Below, piece by piece: positions 50,844 through 60,805 of a stretch of DNA of 64,000 nucleotides. The stretch is taken from positions 1,178,001-1,242,000 of the forward strand of contig PSQN01000012.1 of assembly GCA_002989075.1 (NCBI GenBank), written 5' to 3'. This DNA is from Arthonia radiata. Its lineage: Eukaryota; Ascomycota; Arthoniomycetes; Arthoniales; Arthoniaceae. A program made the translations under genes and the position numbers. The notes below the pieces were generated by a model. It was not told the DNA's origin. It was given only the letters and a program-made list of their open reading frames with translations, and did no database searches. The stretch's first letter is position 1. Each line of letters begins with the position of its first letter.

Positions 50844-51447
50844 AGGCGGTGGGGGTGACTGGAGATTTGCTGTGAGAAAGACCCACAGGGCACAGCGGGC
50901 TGGGGAGCCAGGGCGGAGGAGGAGAAGTCGAACACCAGTGGCATCGCCACTTAAGCCGTTTAAAGACCACCAAGGGAATGGCAAAGAAGCTGACCAACGA
51001 CCGCGGGCCCAGAGAGCCACAAGAGACCTACAGAAGACCTCATTGAGGCCGAGTTGCCCGGAGAGCAACATAAGCCGCCTAAAAGACCACCAAGAAGGTG
51101 GCAAAGAAGCTCATCAAAGACCTCGCGGAGGCACAGCAGGACCTACTCGCTAGTTAGCGTCCTCGGCATCCACCATACCGCCGGCACCCTCCCCTCCTCC
51201 ACCCCTCCGACCACGCCACAGCTAGCGTGAAGACTCTGAAAGGGCATCACCACACAAGAGCAGGTCATACATACCGGGGACGGGTTCAAGATCTCGATTC
51301 ATACGGGCCATGGCTATCTATGCCCGACACGACCGCAAGGACGCCATCGCTAATGCTACAATACCGGGCCGTGTCTCATCAGCCATTCCACATTGTCCAT
51401 GCAATCCGCAATACCTCAGCGCCAGCATCCCGTCCGCCAAAAGCGCT
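50844..51447. other. intergenic with a duplicated coding-like relic
   Basis: A segment of about 50 bp recurs at 50953 and 51073 (AAGCCG, AAAGACCACCAAG, GGCAAAGAAGCT). On the plus strand the copies read KTTKGMAKKLTND and KTTKKVAKKLIKDLAEAQQ, Lys-rich and coiled-coil-like, suggesting a relic of an old gene end. The rest holds the 3' ends of the two flanking genes. Confidence 0.45.
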
Positions 51448-53997
51448 CTACGTGATATACCTATAACTCGGGTGTTTGCTGTCCTCCACGCGCTCCAGAT
51501 ACTCCCGATCGATCAAGCTCTCGATCTTCCGCTTCACCATACCCACGTCCGGTTTGAACTGCTGGCTCAACTGAGAGATCGTCTCGACCGTCAGATTCTG
51601 GTGCGTCAGCTCCTTGCGCTGCTTCATGATGCGTACGATGGCCGCCTCAATCTGGAAGCCACGGGATGCTTCATTCTTCTTCTCGGTCTCGCGACGCTCT
51701 TTCTCGCCTTCGACGCGATTCTTGTCGTTGCCAGCTACAACGCCGACCTTAAGCTTGAGGAAGGGAGAGGAGAAAGACTCGTTGAAGGAGAAGCGATCGG
51801 CGGACTTGACGTCCTTGGACATGGGGGTTTTGACAAGAATGCGGGTTTTCGGGGCGACAGCGAGGGACTGCAGGTTGCGAATGAGGTCGGAGGTGCCGAT
51901 ATTGGTGCGGGATTGGATCTCGTCGAACGTCAAAGAGGCGCCAGCGGGGAGATGATTGAACATGAGGAGGATGAGCATGGCGTAGGTGGAGACGTTCAAC
52001 TCGTAGCGACGCTCTTTGCCGAGGGGCGTGTCTTCTTTGCCAGAGATCTTTGGGAATGTGGCGCGAATGTCAGCGGTACCCATGTGCGGCATCCACGAGA
52101 GCTGACGACCGGAGTGTTTCGAGGAGTAGAAGTTCTCAAAGCCTTGCTTGATGCGCTCGACCTCGGGTGGAAAGATGACGCGGGACTTGGCGTGGGCTGA
52201 GTCGCCCGACTCTGCGATGGAGGCGGACTGCATGCTCTCGAGGGGCCAGGTCATACTGGTGAGGACATGGATGGAAAGTTCGGTGGTCTTGCTCGTCTTG
52301 GTGGCATTGACCTTGTTGCGGTACTGGGAGCTCAACTCATCTGACAGCGCCATGTCCTTGAACATGGCTTCAAGCTTGGAGACGAATGCATTACCGAGCT
52401 CGATCTTCATCTTGCGGATCATCTCCCGCTCGTTCTCGATACTCAGCGACTTGTTCATCAACAACCGCTTGCAAAGATGCTTCTTGTAATAACGCTCAAA
52501 CATGTCCTTATCCTGGACGTATCGAAGGAGAACAATGGCCTTCTCCAAAACCTGATCTACCTCATCCTCTGTCTTGTCCTTAAGACCCTTCTTCATGTTC
52601 TCGTCGATGAAAAGTGAAATATACTCAGAGCTGCGCGCAAAAACGTTGATTGACTCAGTGAAGCTGCGAGTTAGTGCAGGCTGAATGATTGGATCTGATT
52701 CGAGTGACTCTTTCCACAGCACGTCGTACTTATCCTTGAGTTGGAGAATGGCCTCGACCCACTGGATAGCGGCCGCTGTCTGCGCATTGATAGCTCGATC
52801 AGCTGCTGGCTTGGCCTTCGAGTCGCCGCCTTCTGCTTCTACGGTCATGGGCGGTTGTGATGCATTTGCAGCAGCTTCGTTGATCTGTCCACCGACCTCC
52901 TGAACACCTCGCTGAAGGGCCTGTGTGAGGTCGGTCTTCTTGTTGTCGACCCTCGTATTAAGAGCGTACACCAGCTTGAGGTCACCATACTTGTCATTCT
53001 CGATCATGTGACGCACCCCGCTCTCGGTGAGTATGAGATCCTTCAGCTTGTTCTTGATTAGCTCATCATCCACTACCTGGGTGATCTTTGTTCCTGTCGC
53101 CTCTGAAAGTGTCGTCTCACATCGCTGCATCTCCTCTCGTACCCGCTTCAATGTATGTCGGCAATACGAAGCCGCATCTGCATCTTGTAGTAGACGAACA
53201 CTCTCCATTTGGTAAAATGCTTTGCTGGTCGCTATCAGCTTGGGCTCGAACGAAGTCAGATACAGTCGCTCATTCTCGTCTTCGGATGGTGTTTCATGTA
53301 ACGACTCCAGTAAATTGACACATGACTTGATGAGCTGCTTGTCGATCGGTTCGCCGTCGCGATCCATCTGAACGTGGTCGAGGATGATGGCGATAAGTGT
53401 GTCGAGCATGCTGGGTGCATCGTTCGAGGCCTTGTGTCGCAAGATAGAGTCGCGGTACTGCATCATTGCAGCGGTATATATCGACGGCTTTCGGTTATCA
53501 GTGCAGTATACTCGGTCCTGGGAGTGGTCAGCTGAGTGTCTCTGGGCCAGAGATTTTATCAAACTCACCAAATACATAAAGACGTCCGTCGACATGTTCA
53601 TCACGAGCTGATGGTCTTCAAATGTCTGCTTCAGTCCACGCATGAATATCTCGCCTGCAGCTCTGCGCTCACTGACCGTCGCTGTCGTGCCGCCCGCGCC
53701 TGTTGAGGGATACAAGACAGGCGAGACAAGCTCTCGCAAGCTCGATCGCACCTCATTGCCTAACCATAAGGCCTCGAAGTTCTGTATGCGCTCATAAAAG
53801 GTGTCACCCTTTTTCTTTAGGACAATCTTGTAGGCGTGGCGGTAGATGGCTTCGAAGGAGAGCTTGGAGGCGTTCTTGGTGTGCATCTCGTGAAGGGCAT
53901 CGGCGATGATCTGCCATGTTTCTTCGAAGTCGAAATCGTTATTGCCGCTGACCAGGCCCTGTGGTTTCAGTGGTGTCAGCTTGCGCTTGGGAGGCAT
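51448..53997 (-). CDS. CUL3: cullin-3 ubiquitin-ligase scaffold
   Basis: Cullin-3 is the scaffold of BTB-adaptor (CRL3) E3 ligases in nucleus and cytosol; the C-terminal domain binds Rbx1/Hrt1 and is modified by Nedd8. The frame is open throughout (849 codons), but a 51-nt stretch at 53568-53518 has a GTGAGT donor, GCTGAC branch site and CCCAG acceptor and adds 17 residues absent from the family. The likely model joins 53997-53569 to 53517-51448, 832 aa, restoring MYLDRVYCTDNRKPSIY. The N-terminus (FDFEETWQIIADALHEMHTK, IYRHAYKIVLKKKGDTFYE) is typical of Cul3. The cullin-homology region has YYKKHLCKRLLMNKS and the FNHLPAGASLTFDEI segment. The neddylation site is the Lys in IVRIMKQRKELTHQ, and the protein ends YRYIT. 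A Lys/Ala-rich insert lies near residue 400. Confidence 0.93.
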   Translation of the reverse strand: MPPKRKLTPLKPQGLVSGNNDFDFEETWQIIADALHEMHTKNASKLSFEAIYRHAYKIVLKKKGDTFYERIQNFEALWLGNEVRSSLRELVSPVLYPSTGAGGTTATVSERRAAGEIFMRGLKQTFEDHQLVMNMSTDVFMYLVSLIKSLAQRHSADHSQDRVYCTDNRKPSIYTAAMMQYRDSILRHKASNDAPSMLDTLIAIILDHVQMDRDGEPIDKQLIKSCVNLLESLHETPSEDENERLYLTSFEPKLIATSKAFYQMESVRLLQDADAASYCRHTLKRVREEMQRCETTLSEATGTKITQVVDDELIKNKLKDLILTESGVRHMIENDKYGDLKLVYALNTRVDNKKTDLTQALQRGVQEVGGQINEAAANASQPPMTVEAEGGDSKAKPAADRAINAQTAAAIQWVEAILQLKDKYDVLWKESLESDPIIQPALTRSFTESINVFARSSEYISLFIDENMKKGLKDKTEDEVDQVLEKAIVLLRYVQDKDMFERYYKKHLCKRLLMNKSLSIENEREMIRKMKIELGNAFVSKLEAMFKDMALSDELSSQYRNKVNATKTSKTTELSIHVLTSMTWPLESMQSASIAESGDSAHAKSRVIFPPEVERIKQGFENFYSSKHSGRQLSWMPHMGTADIRATFPKISGKEDTPLGKERRYELNVSTYAMLILLMFNHLPAGASLTFDEIQSRTNIGTSDLIRNLQSLAVAPKTRILVKTPMSKDVKSADRFSFNESFSSPFLKLKVGVVAGNDKNRVEGEKERRETEKKNEASRGFQIEAAIVRIMKQRKELTHQNLTVETISQLSQQFKPDVGMVKRKIESLIDREYLERVEDSKHPSYRYIT
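53518..53568 (-). other. likely 51-nt in-frame intron in CUL3
   Basis: Length is a multiple of three with no stop, so reading through would insert 17 residues. Complete donor, branch and acceptor signals support removal. Retention would give a second isoform with an insert near residue 143. Confidence 0.75.
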
Positions 53998-54662
53998 TTT
54001 GGGCGATGCGGGTTGTGTGTATGGTGCTGATGCTCAAGAGTGACGAGCAGAGTTGTGCGCGAGATCTCAGAAACATATGACAGCTAGGTGAACACGAGAG
54101 CCTCGTTTGCTGGAGGTGCAGGTCGGAGGTGGAGGTAGGATGAGAGAGCTGCGCATTGGAAGGGGAGGTCGCATGGACGTACCTTTCGCGGAGGGCGGAT
54201 CTTGGGCTTCCCTCTGCTAACGTTCATTGTCGCCGTACCCTCTGTGGATCTTTGAATGAAGCTCTTTACTTATTGCTGACGCTGTTGGAACATTTGTTTT
54301 GGCGTGCTTGTCGTGTCGAGGGTCTGGAAGCGGGGTTCTGGTGGGTGGATAACCGACTTGAGAAGGGGGCCGGGTGCAGCTTGGACGTGCAACAACTGTA
54401 TGCGCTTGTTGTGGAATGCAGAGCAGAATAGCGTGCGATGCTGGTAAAAGAAAGGCAGACAATGGCCGCATTCGTCCTTTCCTGGAGCTGCATCACCGCA
54501 CTTTAGGTGCACGCGTCTTATCTCCGAAATCTCCGATCAGGGTCCGAAGGCGCTTTCCATTTGCGACAACGGCGAGAAATAGATGGATAGATCGATGCCT
54601 TCAAAAGCGTATGAGTCAATGATTTATTTACGGCGAGCGTTCCTGAGGTAGTTTCCGCAAGA
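53998..54662. promoter_or_regulatory. divergent CUL3/ZIM17 promoter region
   Basis: These 665 bp separate two divergent starts. There is no gene. The segment is mixed-composition, with no strong TATA box or recognised operator. Confidence 0.45.
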
Positions 54663-55235
54663 ATGCGCTGCTTTGCAAGATGGAGTCAAGCGCCAATACG
54701 ACAGGGTCTTATCACGCGCCCGAAGGTCACAGCTCCGTTCCGGCCATTCAGCGCCCGTCCAGCAAGCGCTTTCACGACTGGTCCAGTGAAGCCTCGGTCA
54801 CGAGCCCCGATCACGACGAAATCTCAAGTACGACACAACAGCACCGAAACCGCATCAAACAAGACAGCAAGCGTTCGCATTGCGCCGGAACGAAAGCCAT
54901 GGCGAGCAGCTCCGCATCGGCGTCCAGACGAGCCTGTGTACGAGCTCTACTTCACTTGCAAGGCCTGCCAGCATCGCTCGGGTCACTCGATATCGAAGCA
55001 GGGCTATCATCACGGGACCACGCTTGTGCAATGCCCCAGTTGCAGGAACAGACATCTGATCAGCGATCATTTGAAGATCTTCTATGACAAAGGCATGACG
55101 CTGGAAGATATCATGAAAGAGAAGGGAGAGTCGATCAAGATGGGATCGCTGGATCAACAAGGAGATGTTGAATTCTGGGATGAGGCTGCTGCGAAGGCTG
55201 GCGAAGGACAAGCTGAGCCGGACGTGAAGCCTTGA
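54663..55235 (+). CDS. ZIM17: DNL-type zinc-finger protein Zim17/Tim15/Hep1
   Basis: Zim17 (Tim15, Hep1) is a matrix chaperone that keeps mitochondrial Hsp70 soluble and supports protein import. 190 aa, intronless. Residues 1-60 are rich in Arg and Ser with no acidic residue, a matrix-targeting peptide. The zinc finger spans about 93-140: YELYFTCKACQHRSGHSISK with Cys 99 and 102, LVQCPSCRNRHL with Cys 124 and 127, and the DHLKIF variant of the DNL motif at 135-140. The C-terminal tail is acidic and mostly helical (LEDIMKEKGE). The length and motif order match fungal orthologues. Confidence 0.93.
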   Translation: MRCFARWSQAPIRQGLITRPKVTAPFRPFSARPASAFTTGPVKPRSRAPITTKSQVRHNSTETASNKTASVRIAPERKPWRAAPHRRPDEPVYELYFTCKACQHRSGHSISKQGYHHGTTLVQCPSCRNRHLISDHLKIFYDKGMTLEDIMKEKGESIKMGSLDQQGDVEFWDEAAAKAGEGQAEPDVKP

Positions 55236-58200
55236 AAGAGATTGATCAGGATGAAGGAATAATCGCTACTCAACATGTACATCAGTCTCTGCTCAGGAGG
55301 AGGAGCGGTTGCCTTTACACGATCCCGTCGTGTCAACACACCGGCCCTCAGATTCACAGGCCCTTGCGACCCCAAGGGCGCGGCAAGCGCTGCGAGGGCA
55401 GGTCGAGACAAGGCCATCCGCGATCATGATTCGAGGAAGAGCGCTCAGAGGGCACACAGGATTCAGCCAGATTCACGAACTGGCGGAGAACGGAGTAATT
55501 TGCACATCACAGAGTGTGAGTGGGCATTGAAATTGGCTTTGTAGATGAGGACTCGAGATAGAACGGAAGACGCGCCGCATCTGGCTGGGATGGCGCTTGA
55601 CGACGCTTTTGATGCTCTGATAGTATGCAATATATGAAAGAGACATTCGTGCTGTCGAGTGGCCAACGAGCCTTATCACTCCAGTCTTCGCTTCAGCGCA
55701 AAACCAGTTGTGATACCGCAGTTGCTGTCGTGATGCGACCTCGAGATCGCGACACCGCTCGCTGCCGGTGCTGTCCTCCATCTTCGCATCCTCCCAATCC
55801 ATGCGCATCGTCATCATTGCGTAACGTCTCCAGCACCATATTAAACTTCAGGACTATCAAGGGGTTCGCCATCTCTAACCATATCGGCGATGGCGCATGC
55901 AGGCTGGGCCAAGCTCCGCGCATCACGTGTAGCCGCCGAGTCCTTGACTTCATGTCCTCTTGCAAGAGCAATCTGGTATACGTCTTCCCACGAGGTCACT
56001 CTTGCGTTTCTTGAAGCGGATCAGATGCTGCAGACTGCTTATGATATTTGTAAATGTTTCTGAAGTTGCGGGCGGTCGGGCGCGGCTTGTATAGCTCTCG
56101 ACATCATCGGGGGTGTGGACGCGGCCACTCTTCGCGACTCGGACGCTCTTGCTGACCCTGCGTATTTTTTGTTGAGCTTCTTCGGATTCCGAACATCTCT
56201 GCAAAGGACGGTGGATGACATCCTGTGCCTTCGCAGACTCGAGGTTCCGTGATAGCAGCCACGTCATCGAATACCATACGCTCCGCAGCACCATCTTTCC
56301 TAGTACAACCGCATCCGTGTTCTGGCAGGAACCACGCTTCGCTCCACTCGCGGAAATGTTAGTTTGCTACGCAACCATGAATCCCGGCGACCACTTCTTC
56401 ATATGATCTGCGGCGCCATGGAAATCGACTACTCCAAGCTTTCGCCAGCGTGAGAGTTGCTCCGCCACTCAGGCTCGAAGCCACCGTGAGGGACCGCAGT
56501 CTAGTGGGGAGATTAAGATATCTCCTGTCATGACGAGCTTGAAGCATGGCGTTCGTCGATGTCCACAGACACCGATTTTACCTTCACTGCGCGACAAGCC
56601 AGTGTCGTCGAGCCGAATATCGCTAGTACGGTCTCATTGCCATGATGGACCTTGGAAACACTGGTCCCATCGAAGGTGTCGAGGCTCCAGTCGCGAACGT
56701 GGTGTGGACGAGCGAGGAGCTGGTTAGCACACTTGCCTCTCAACTGTACGCGGAATGTCAATGTCAGCACGAACATGACCACTGTTATTTGCCCTTTAGC
56801 ACGATGGTAATCGAGCGATCCCTACCGACGTGCCTTTGTTCTATCTCAAGAGAGGCAACGCGGAGCTCATGCGCTACCTTTCTGGATTTGAACCTGAACA
56901 TCATCAACACTGGCGGTCGACGTACTCAGACTTCTGTGTGTGTCCGCCGTTCTTTGCCGGTGGTAACGAATTCGTTGCCAAATGATGATGGCGACATTGG
57001 CGAAGTCGCAGCATGAGCCCAGTCAAGAGCCTCCTCACGGTCGACATGGAGGACGACTTCTTCTGGGCCATGCCGACGTATTGGAGTACTCCAGCCAAGA
57101 TCGAGACCAGATCGGACCCGGAGTACCTGCTGTGATCCTGGACGAGCAGTTTCCGCGCGCATACGAGGTCGGTGCAGTGTCTTGGAAATAAGCAATCGAT
57201 GGATGTACCCATAGTGCTATGGTTAGTCGCCGCAAGGTCTTTCATTCACTTGCCTGATGGTTAACGAGTCTAGGATCATCTTCCAGGGAGCTACCAGATC
57301 CTTCATACCTTGACAGCCTGCACGCCTGATTCGCGCCCGCTTCGACGATAGCGGAGTTCTGGAGTATCAGAGCCATCCGAGCTTCGGAGTCTGTCTCGAG
57401 CACAAATGCGCACAAGGGCGGACAGCCGGTCTCGCAGGCTTGTCGGGCCTTCTCCCATTCATACGTTTCTTGTCCTTTCCTACGACCCGCTTCTCGACAT
57501 TGGCGTGTTTCTGGAGCGTCCACCAAACACAACCGCCTTTGTTCAGCTTACAAGACAGGTTCGCGTTCTCACCATTCGAGACCACAGCATTCACCGTCAG
57601 TACTTCCAGGCAATTTTGGGTTTTCAGCTCAGTTTCTTCTCTTGTGGTTCTCCCCAACCGCCAGGCAATCGCAGCAGCAGAGCCGCTGTATGACTGAAGT
57701 CATTCTTGAGTCCCTGATCCTCGCTACGGACACAGCGCATCTGAACTTTCGATCGGGCGGCGATGGCGGTCGGGTTGCCTTAGTGGAGCTGACACACGCT
57801 GGGCAACCATCGGCTCTAGTACACGAAGTCTGACGAAGCTCGTCAATCGCGGCTTGCCGTGGCTGTGGTTCCTGGTCTTTGTGTTTGCGCATGAGGATCG
57901 AGGCTGAGTGGCGGGAGCTAAGAAGGAGCGTGCTGATGCGACTGCAGACACTCTGGCCCTCGTACTGCGATGATGCCCTGCGATGATGCCCTTTCTGCTG
58001 AGAGGTACTCGTGCCGTCAAGGAACAGTCGACGACCGGATGTCTTTTTTGCGCCTTCGGTCGTCACGCATGAATGATTACAGTGGCTAATCTCAATGCTG
58101 GTTCTTTGTTGCTAGTTGATCCAACGCAGCATGCTGGGGTCGGTCGTCCATGGGTTGCTGAAGATTCAGGATGCGCAAGTGTCCAGTGTCTGGCTCGCAG

Positions 58201-58777
58201 CACAAACTTGTGTGGGCTCTCGGGGGATCTGCTGAGGAAATTTACAGCCAGAGAGACTTGTGCGGTGTCGATAAGTATTCAAGGGTATGGCTGGTGGTGC
58301 TCGCGCTGTGCTGTACATGCTTCTGCGGCTTTATAGACGGATTTCTGCTTTCGCGTGCCATTTTGGACGAAGAAGATGAGCCTGTCGTCGTTCATATGCG
58401 TCAAAAGTAGTGGAGATGGCGGTCCGTAAGCTTGTGTTTGAGATTTCCAAATTTGGGTGGTGAGCAGGTGCAAGCATGTGCAAGCACGCGCCGCCAATGG
58501 GGAAGCGGCATGAGCCGGCGGCGACGTAGAAAACAAGATTGAGAGGACCAGAGACAGTCTCACGAAAAGGCTGCAGTGTGTGGCAATTGTGATTGTGGAA
58601 ACAGCATGCAAGAAAGCGTCAAGGGTAAGTTTGAGGGCCGCGCACGTAACCAACGAAGCCCGCAAGGGTCCGGGAACATGCAAACATGTTCGTTGTATTA
58701 TGAAGTCGCATACATCCTCACAAGTCCCAGTGAGTGGTCGCGCCGCTACTCAACTTAGTAGGGATGATTGCGTGTAT

Positions 58778-58905
58778 TGCTCAAGGCGCATGGTCTAACA
58801 GTGCTAACTGAAAATCACTAGGTTTCTCGCCCCAGAGATGGTCTACGACCGCTCCAGCTTTTTTGTCGATGCCCCGGGTTCGAATTTCATGTTGGCAATC
58901 TCAAC
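58778..58905 (+). pseudogene. tRNA-like relic, possibly Ser/Leu type
   Basis: The segment has AAGGCGCATGGTCTAAC, a D-arm-like start, CTAACTGAAAATCACTAGG, a plausible anticodon arm, and GGGTTCGAATTTC, a T-arm-like sequence. The long spacing suggests a class II tRNA, but the acceptor ends do not pair convincingly. I treat it as a relic. Confidence 0.3.
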
Positions 58906-59439
58906 TTTTTTTTGTTTCCTTTTTCTGACCTTGAATCCATGTTTGAGGGCTTCTCTGAGGGTATGTTCTGATTCTAAGCGCGTGATTACACGAACAACAA
59001 GCCAGTAGCGGTCAAAGTACATCTTTTGGCTTTCTTGTCAGCCTCGCAGCAGTTCAGTGGATTGCACAAACAACAAACGTCCTTCTTTCCTGGCTACGCC
59101 AAGCTTTGAGTCTATTTGATGGGCTCCCAGCGTGTTTTTCAATGTCCAGCTTCGCTATAGGCACGCAAAGTTCATTCTACTTCATGTGAGAATACACGAG
59201 CCTAACCGACTTCTCGAAAGGCATCTTTTCCACAGTTACAATCATATCTTGGGGAAGGGTGCATCATGCGCGGCCAGCTACTGGAGGTCCCAAATCAGTA
59301 CAACACCAAGTCAGAGACCAGTGCAAATGCTCAGCCCTCTTTCGTTCCGCACAATCCCTCCGCCGTCGAAGACACGCTTGCAGCCTTCTCTCCGCATACA
59401 GACCGCTCTAACGGAGCCAGTAGCGGCGTTTATATGGTG

Positions 59440-59560
59440 GTCTTGCTTCGACTGAGCTCCTCGAGCAGCTCCTTCTCGCATATACTGATTGCGCTCTATA
59501 ATTTTCTCCGGACTTGTGCGCCCGTCGTCTGCAAAGTATGGAGCCGACGGGCTACTGGAG
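59440..59560 (+). pseudogene. possible F-box gene fragment
   Basis: One frame reads STELLEQLLLAYTDCAL and another continues ALYNFLRTCAPVVCKVW. Together they follow the F-box pattern (xxELLExILL....LL..xxVCKxW), but they lie in different frames with a stop between. No complete gene is seen around it. Confidence 0.3.
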
Positions 59561-59902
59561 CAGGTCGCGATATGAAAGGAATTGGCATGAATGCTCTTCA
59601 TTGCCCTCGAGCACTACTTCCACTTCAAGCTGCACTCAGAATTACAGCAGACAATCGCAAGGCCAACTTGATCGCAAGTCACTTAAAGCACGAGAAGCGG
59701 CGCAAGAGTACACGTTTATTCGGAGCGCTAAGCTTTTCTTTTATTTGACAGTCCGAAGTACGAAACGTGGTCTTCAACATTCATACAATCTCTCACAGGC
59801 TTCCGGGGTGGGCTGGAACAGACAGCCGCCGCACTCCAGCCTTCCGCCACGATGTGATCCAATCCTCGGTCTCGACATTTTCGCTCAAATGCCGGCCTTG
59901 CC

Positions 59903-60427
59903 TCAGAAGATCTCTTCGAGCAACTCTTTCACAAAGCGATTGCGCTTCGCGACGGCCTTGGGGAAGACGCGCCCGTTCATGGTGTATTCAATGAACTTGC
60001 GCTTGCTGGTGAAGCTGTGCGCCGGCTGACGGCTGCCCGAGCGGAGGTGCTCGAGATACTGGATGATGTTGACGTAGATCCCCTTCAAGGCCTAGCAGTC
60101 GGTCAGCGGCTACCAGTGTTAAGTTCACCCATAATACTGACCGCTTTACACTTCTTGATTGAATTGAGGCCGGTGACGTTGATTCCGAGAGTGCCACAGA
60201 AATGCTTCCACGCTTCAAGATCAGAGGTTCCATCGGTGCCGAAGCCAGTCAAAGTAGTGAATTCGTTCTCATAGAAGTTGAGTCGCTCCCGGTGAAGCTT
60301 CTTTCCCTTCCACCCCTTCTCGTTGGCGTTGCCCGCGAATTGGGCCGCAAGGGAGATGTTTGTGCTTGCTAGACGTCAGTGGGATCTGCTCTGCATCAAT
60401 CTCTGCTAAGACTCACGTTTGGGCCAT
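59903..60427 (-). CDS. small orphan protein, 140 aa, two introns
   Basis: I do not recognise a named family. Exons are 60427-60417, 60364-60142 and 60091-59903. The first intron (52 bp) has a GTGAGT donor and an AAG acceptor; the second (50 bp) has GTCAGT, a GCTGAC branch and CTAG. The phases join to give 140 residues starting MAQTTNISLAAQFAGNANEK. The 11-nt first exon and the unusual AAG acceptor are the least certain parts. The body is basic and helical with DLEAWKHFCGTLGINVTGLN, LKGIYVNIIQYLEHLR and a C-terminal RKFIEYTMNGRVFPKAVAKR, resembling short fungal proteins I have seen only as hypothetical. No signal peptide. It is divergent from the SIM protein with 378 bp between. Confidence 0.6.
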
Positions 60428-60805
60428 CGTTCCGACTGATTGGTTTGAATTTTGGTTCGATGTCGATGATGGTATGGTTGGAATTGTTAGTTCAGTTTCG
60501 ACTGTGCGGAAAAGAAAGAAAGATGAGCCTGTGGGCTTCTTGTGACAAACTTCGGCATCTAGTGACGCGCTAGCGCCGTGCATTCGCTACCTTTGGGATG
60601 GCGTCTACAGCCTTGGCAGTGGGTCTTCCGCCACATTCTGCTGCAGCGGTGCCCTGAATCTTGAAACTGTCTCGCACACTACGATATCAGAAAGTCGATC
60701 CAGTCGACTCGAGAGCAGCGATCTATCTTCTTACCTTTGCATCGGAAACGCGCGTCAGTGGAGAGACACGGCAATTCATATTTCGTCGAGCAAGAAGGCA
60801 AAGCA
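60428..60805. promoter_or_regulatory. divergent promoter, 140-aa orphan / SIM protein
   Basis: These 378 bp separate two divergent starts and must hold both promoters. No specific element was recognised. Confidence 0.4.

Larger units (their letters stand above)
55236..59902. other. 4.7-kb gene-poor region with decayed fragments
   Basis: No complete gene is supported. Many frames of 60-170 codons overlap on both strands without motifs. Near 56330-56410 the reading APLAEMLVCYATMNPGDHFF recalls the A-E-M-..-G-D end of phytanoyl-CoA dioxygenase-like proteins, but the frame stops and no metal ligands were found. Near 56840-56980 a separate reading (LFYLKRGNAELMRYLSGFEP) is also broken. A hydrophobic segment (WLVVLALCCTCFCGFIDGF) lies near 58287. 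A tRNA-like relic and an F-box-like fragment are listed separately. The stretch looks like a gene graveyard. Confidence 0.45.

Noticed and set aside
56330-56410. Phytanoyl-CoA dioxygenase gene
   Set aside because: Only a short end-like phrase is present; the metal-binding His/Asp residues and the rest of the fold were not found.
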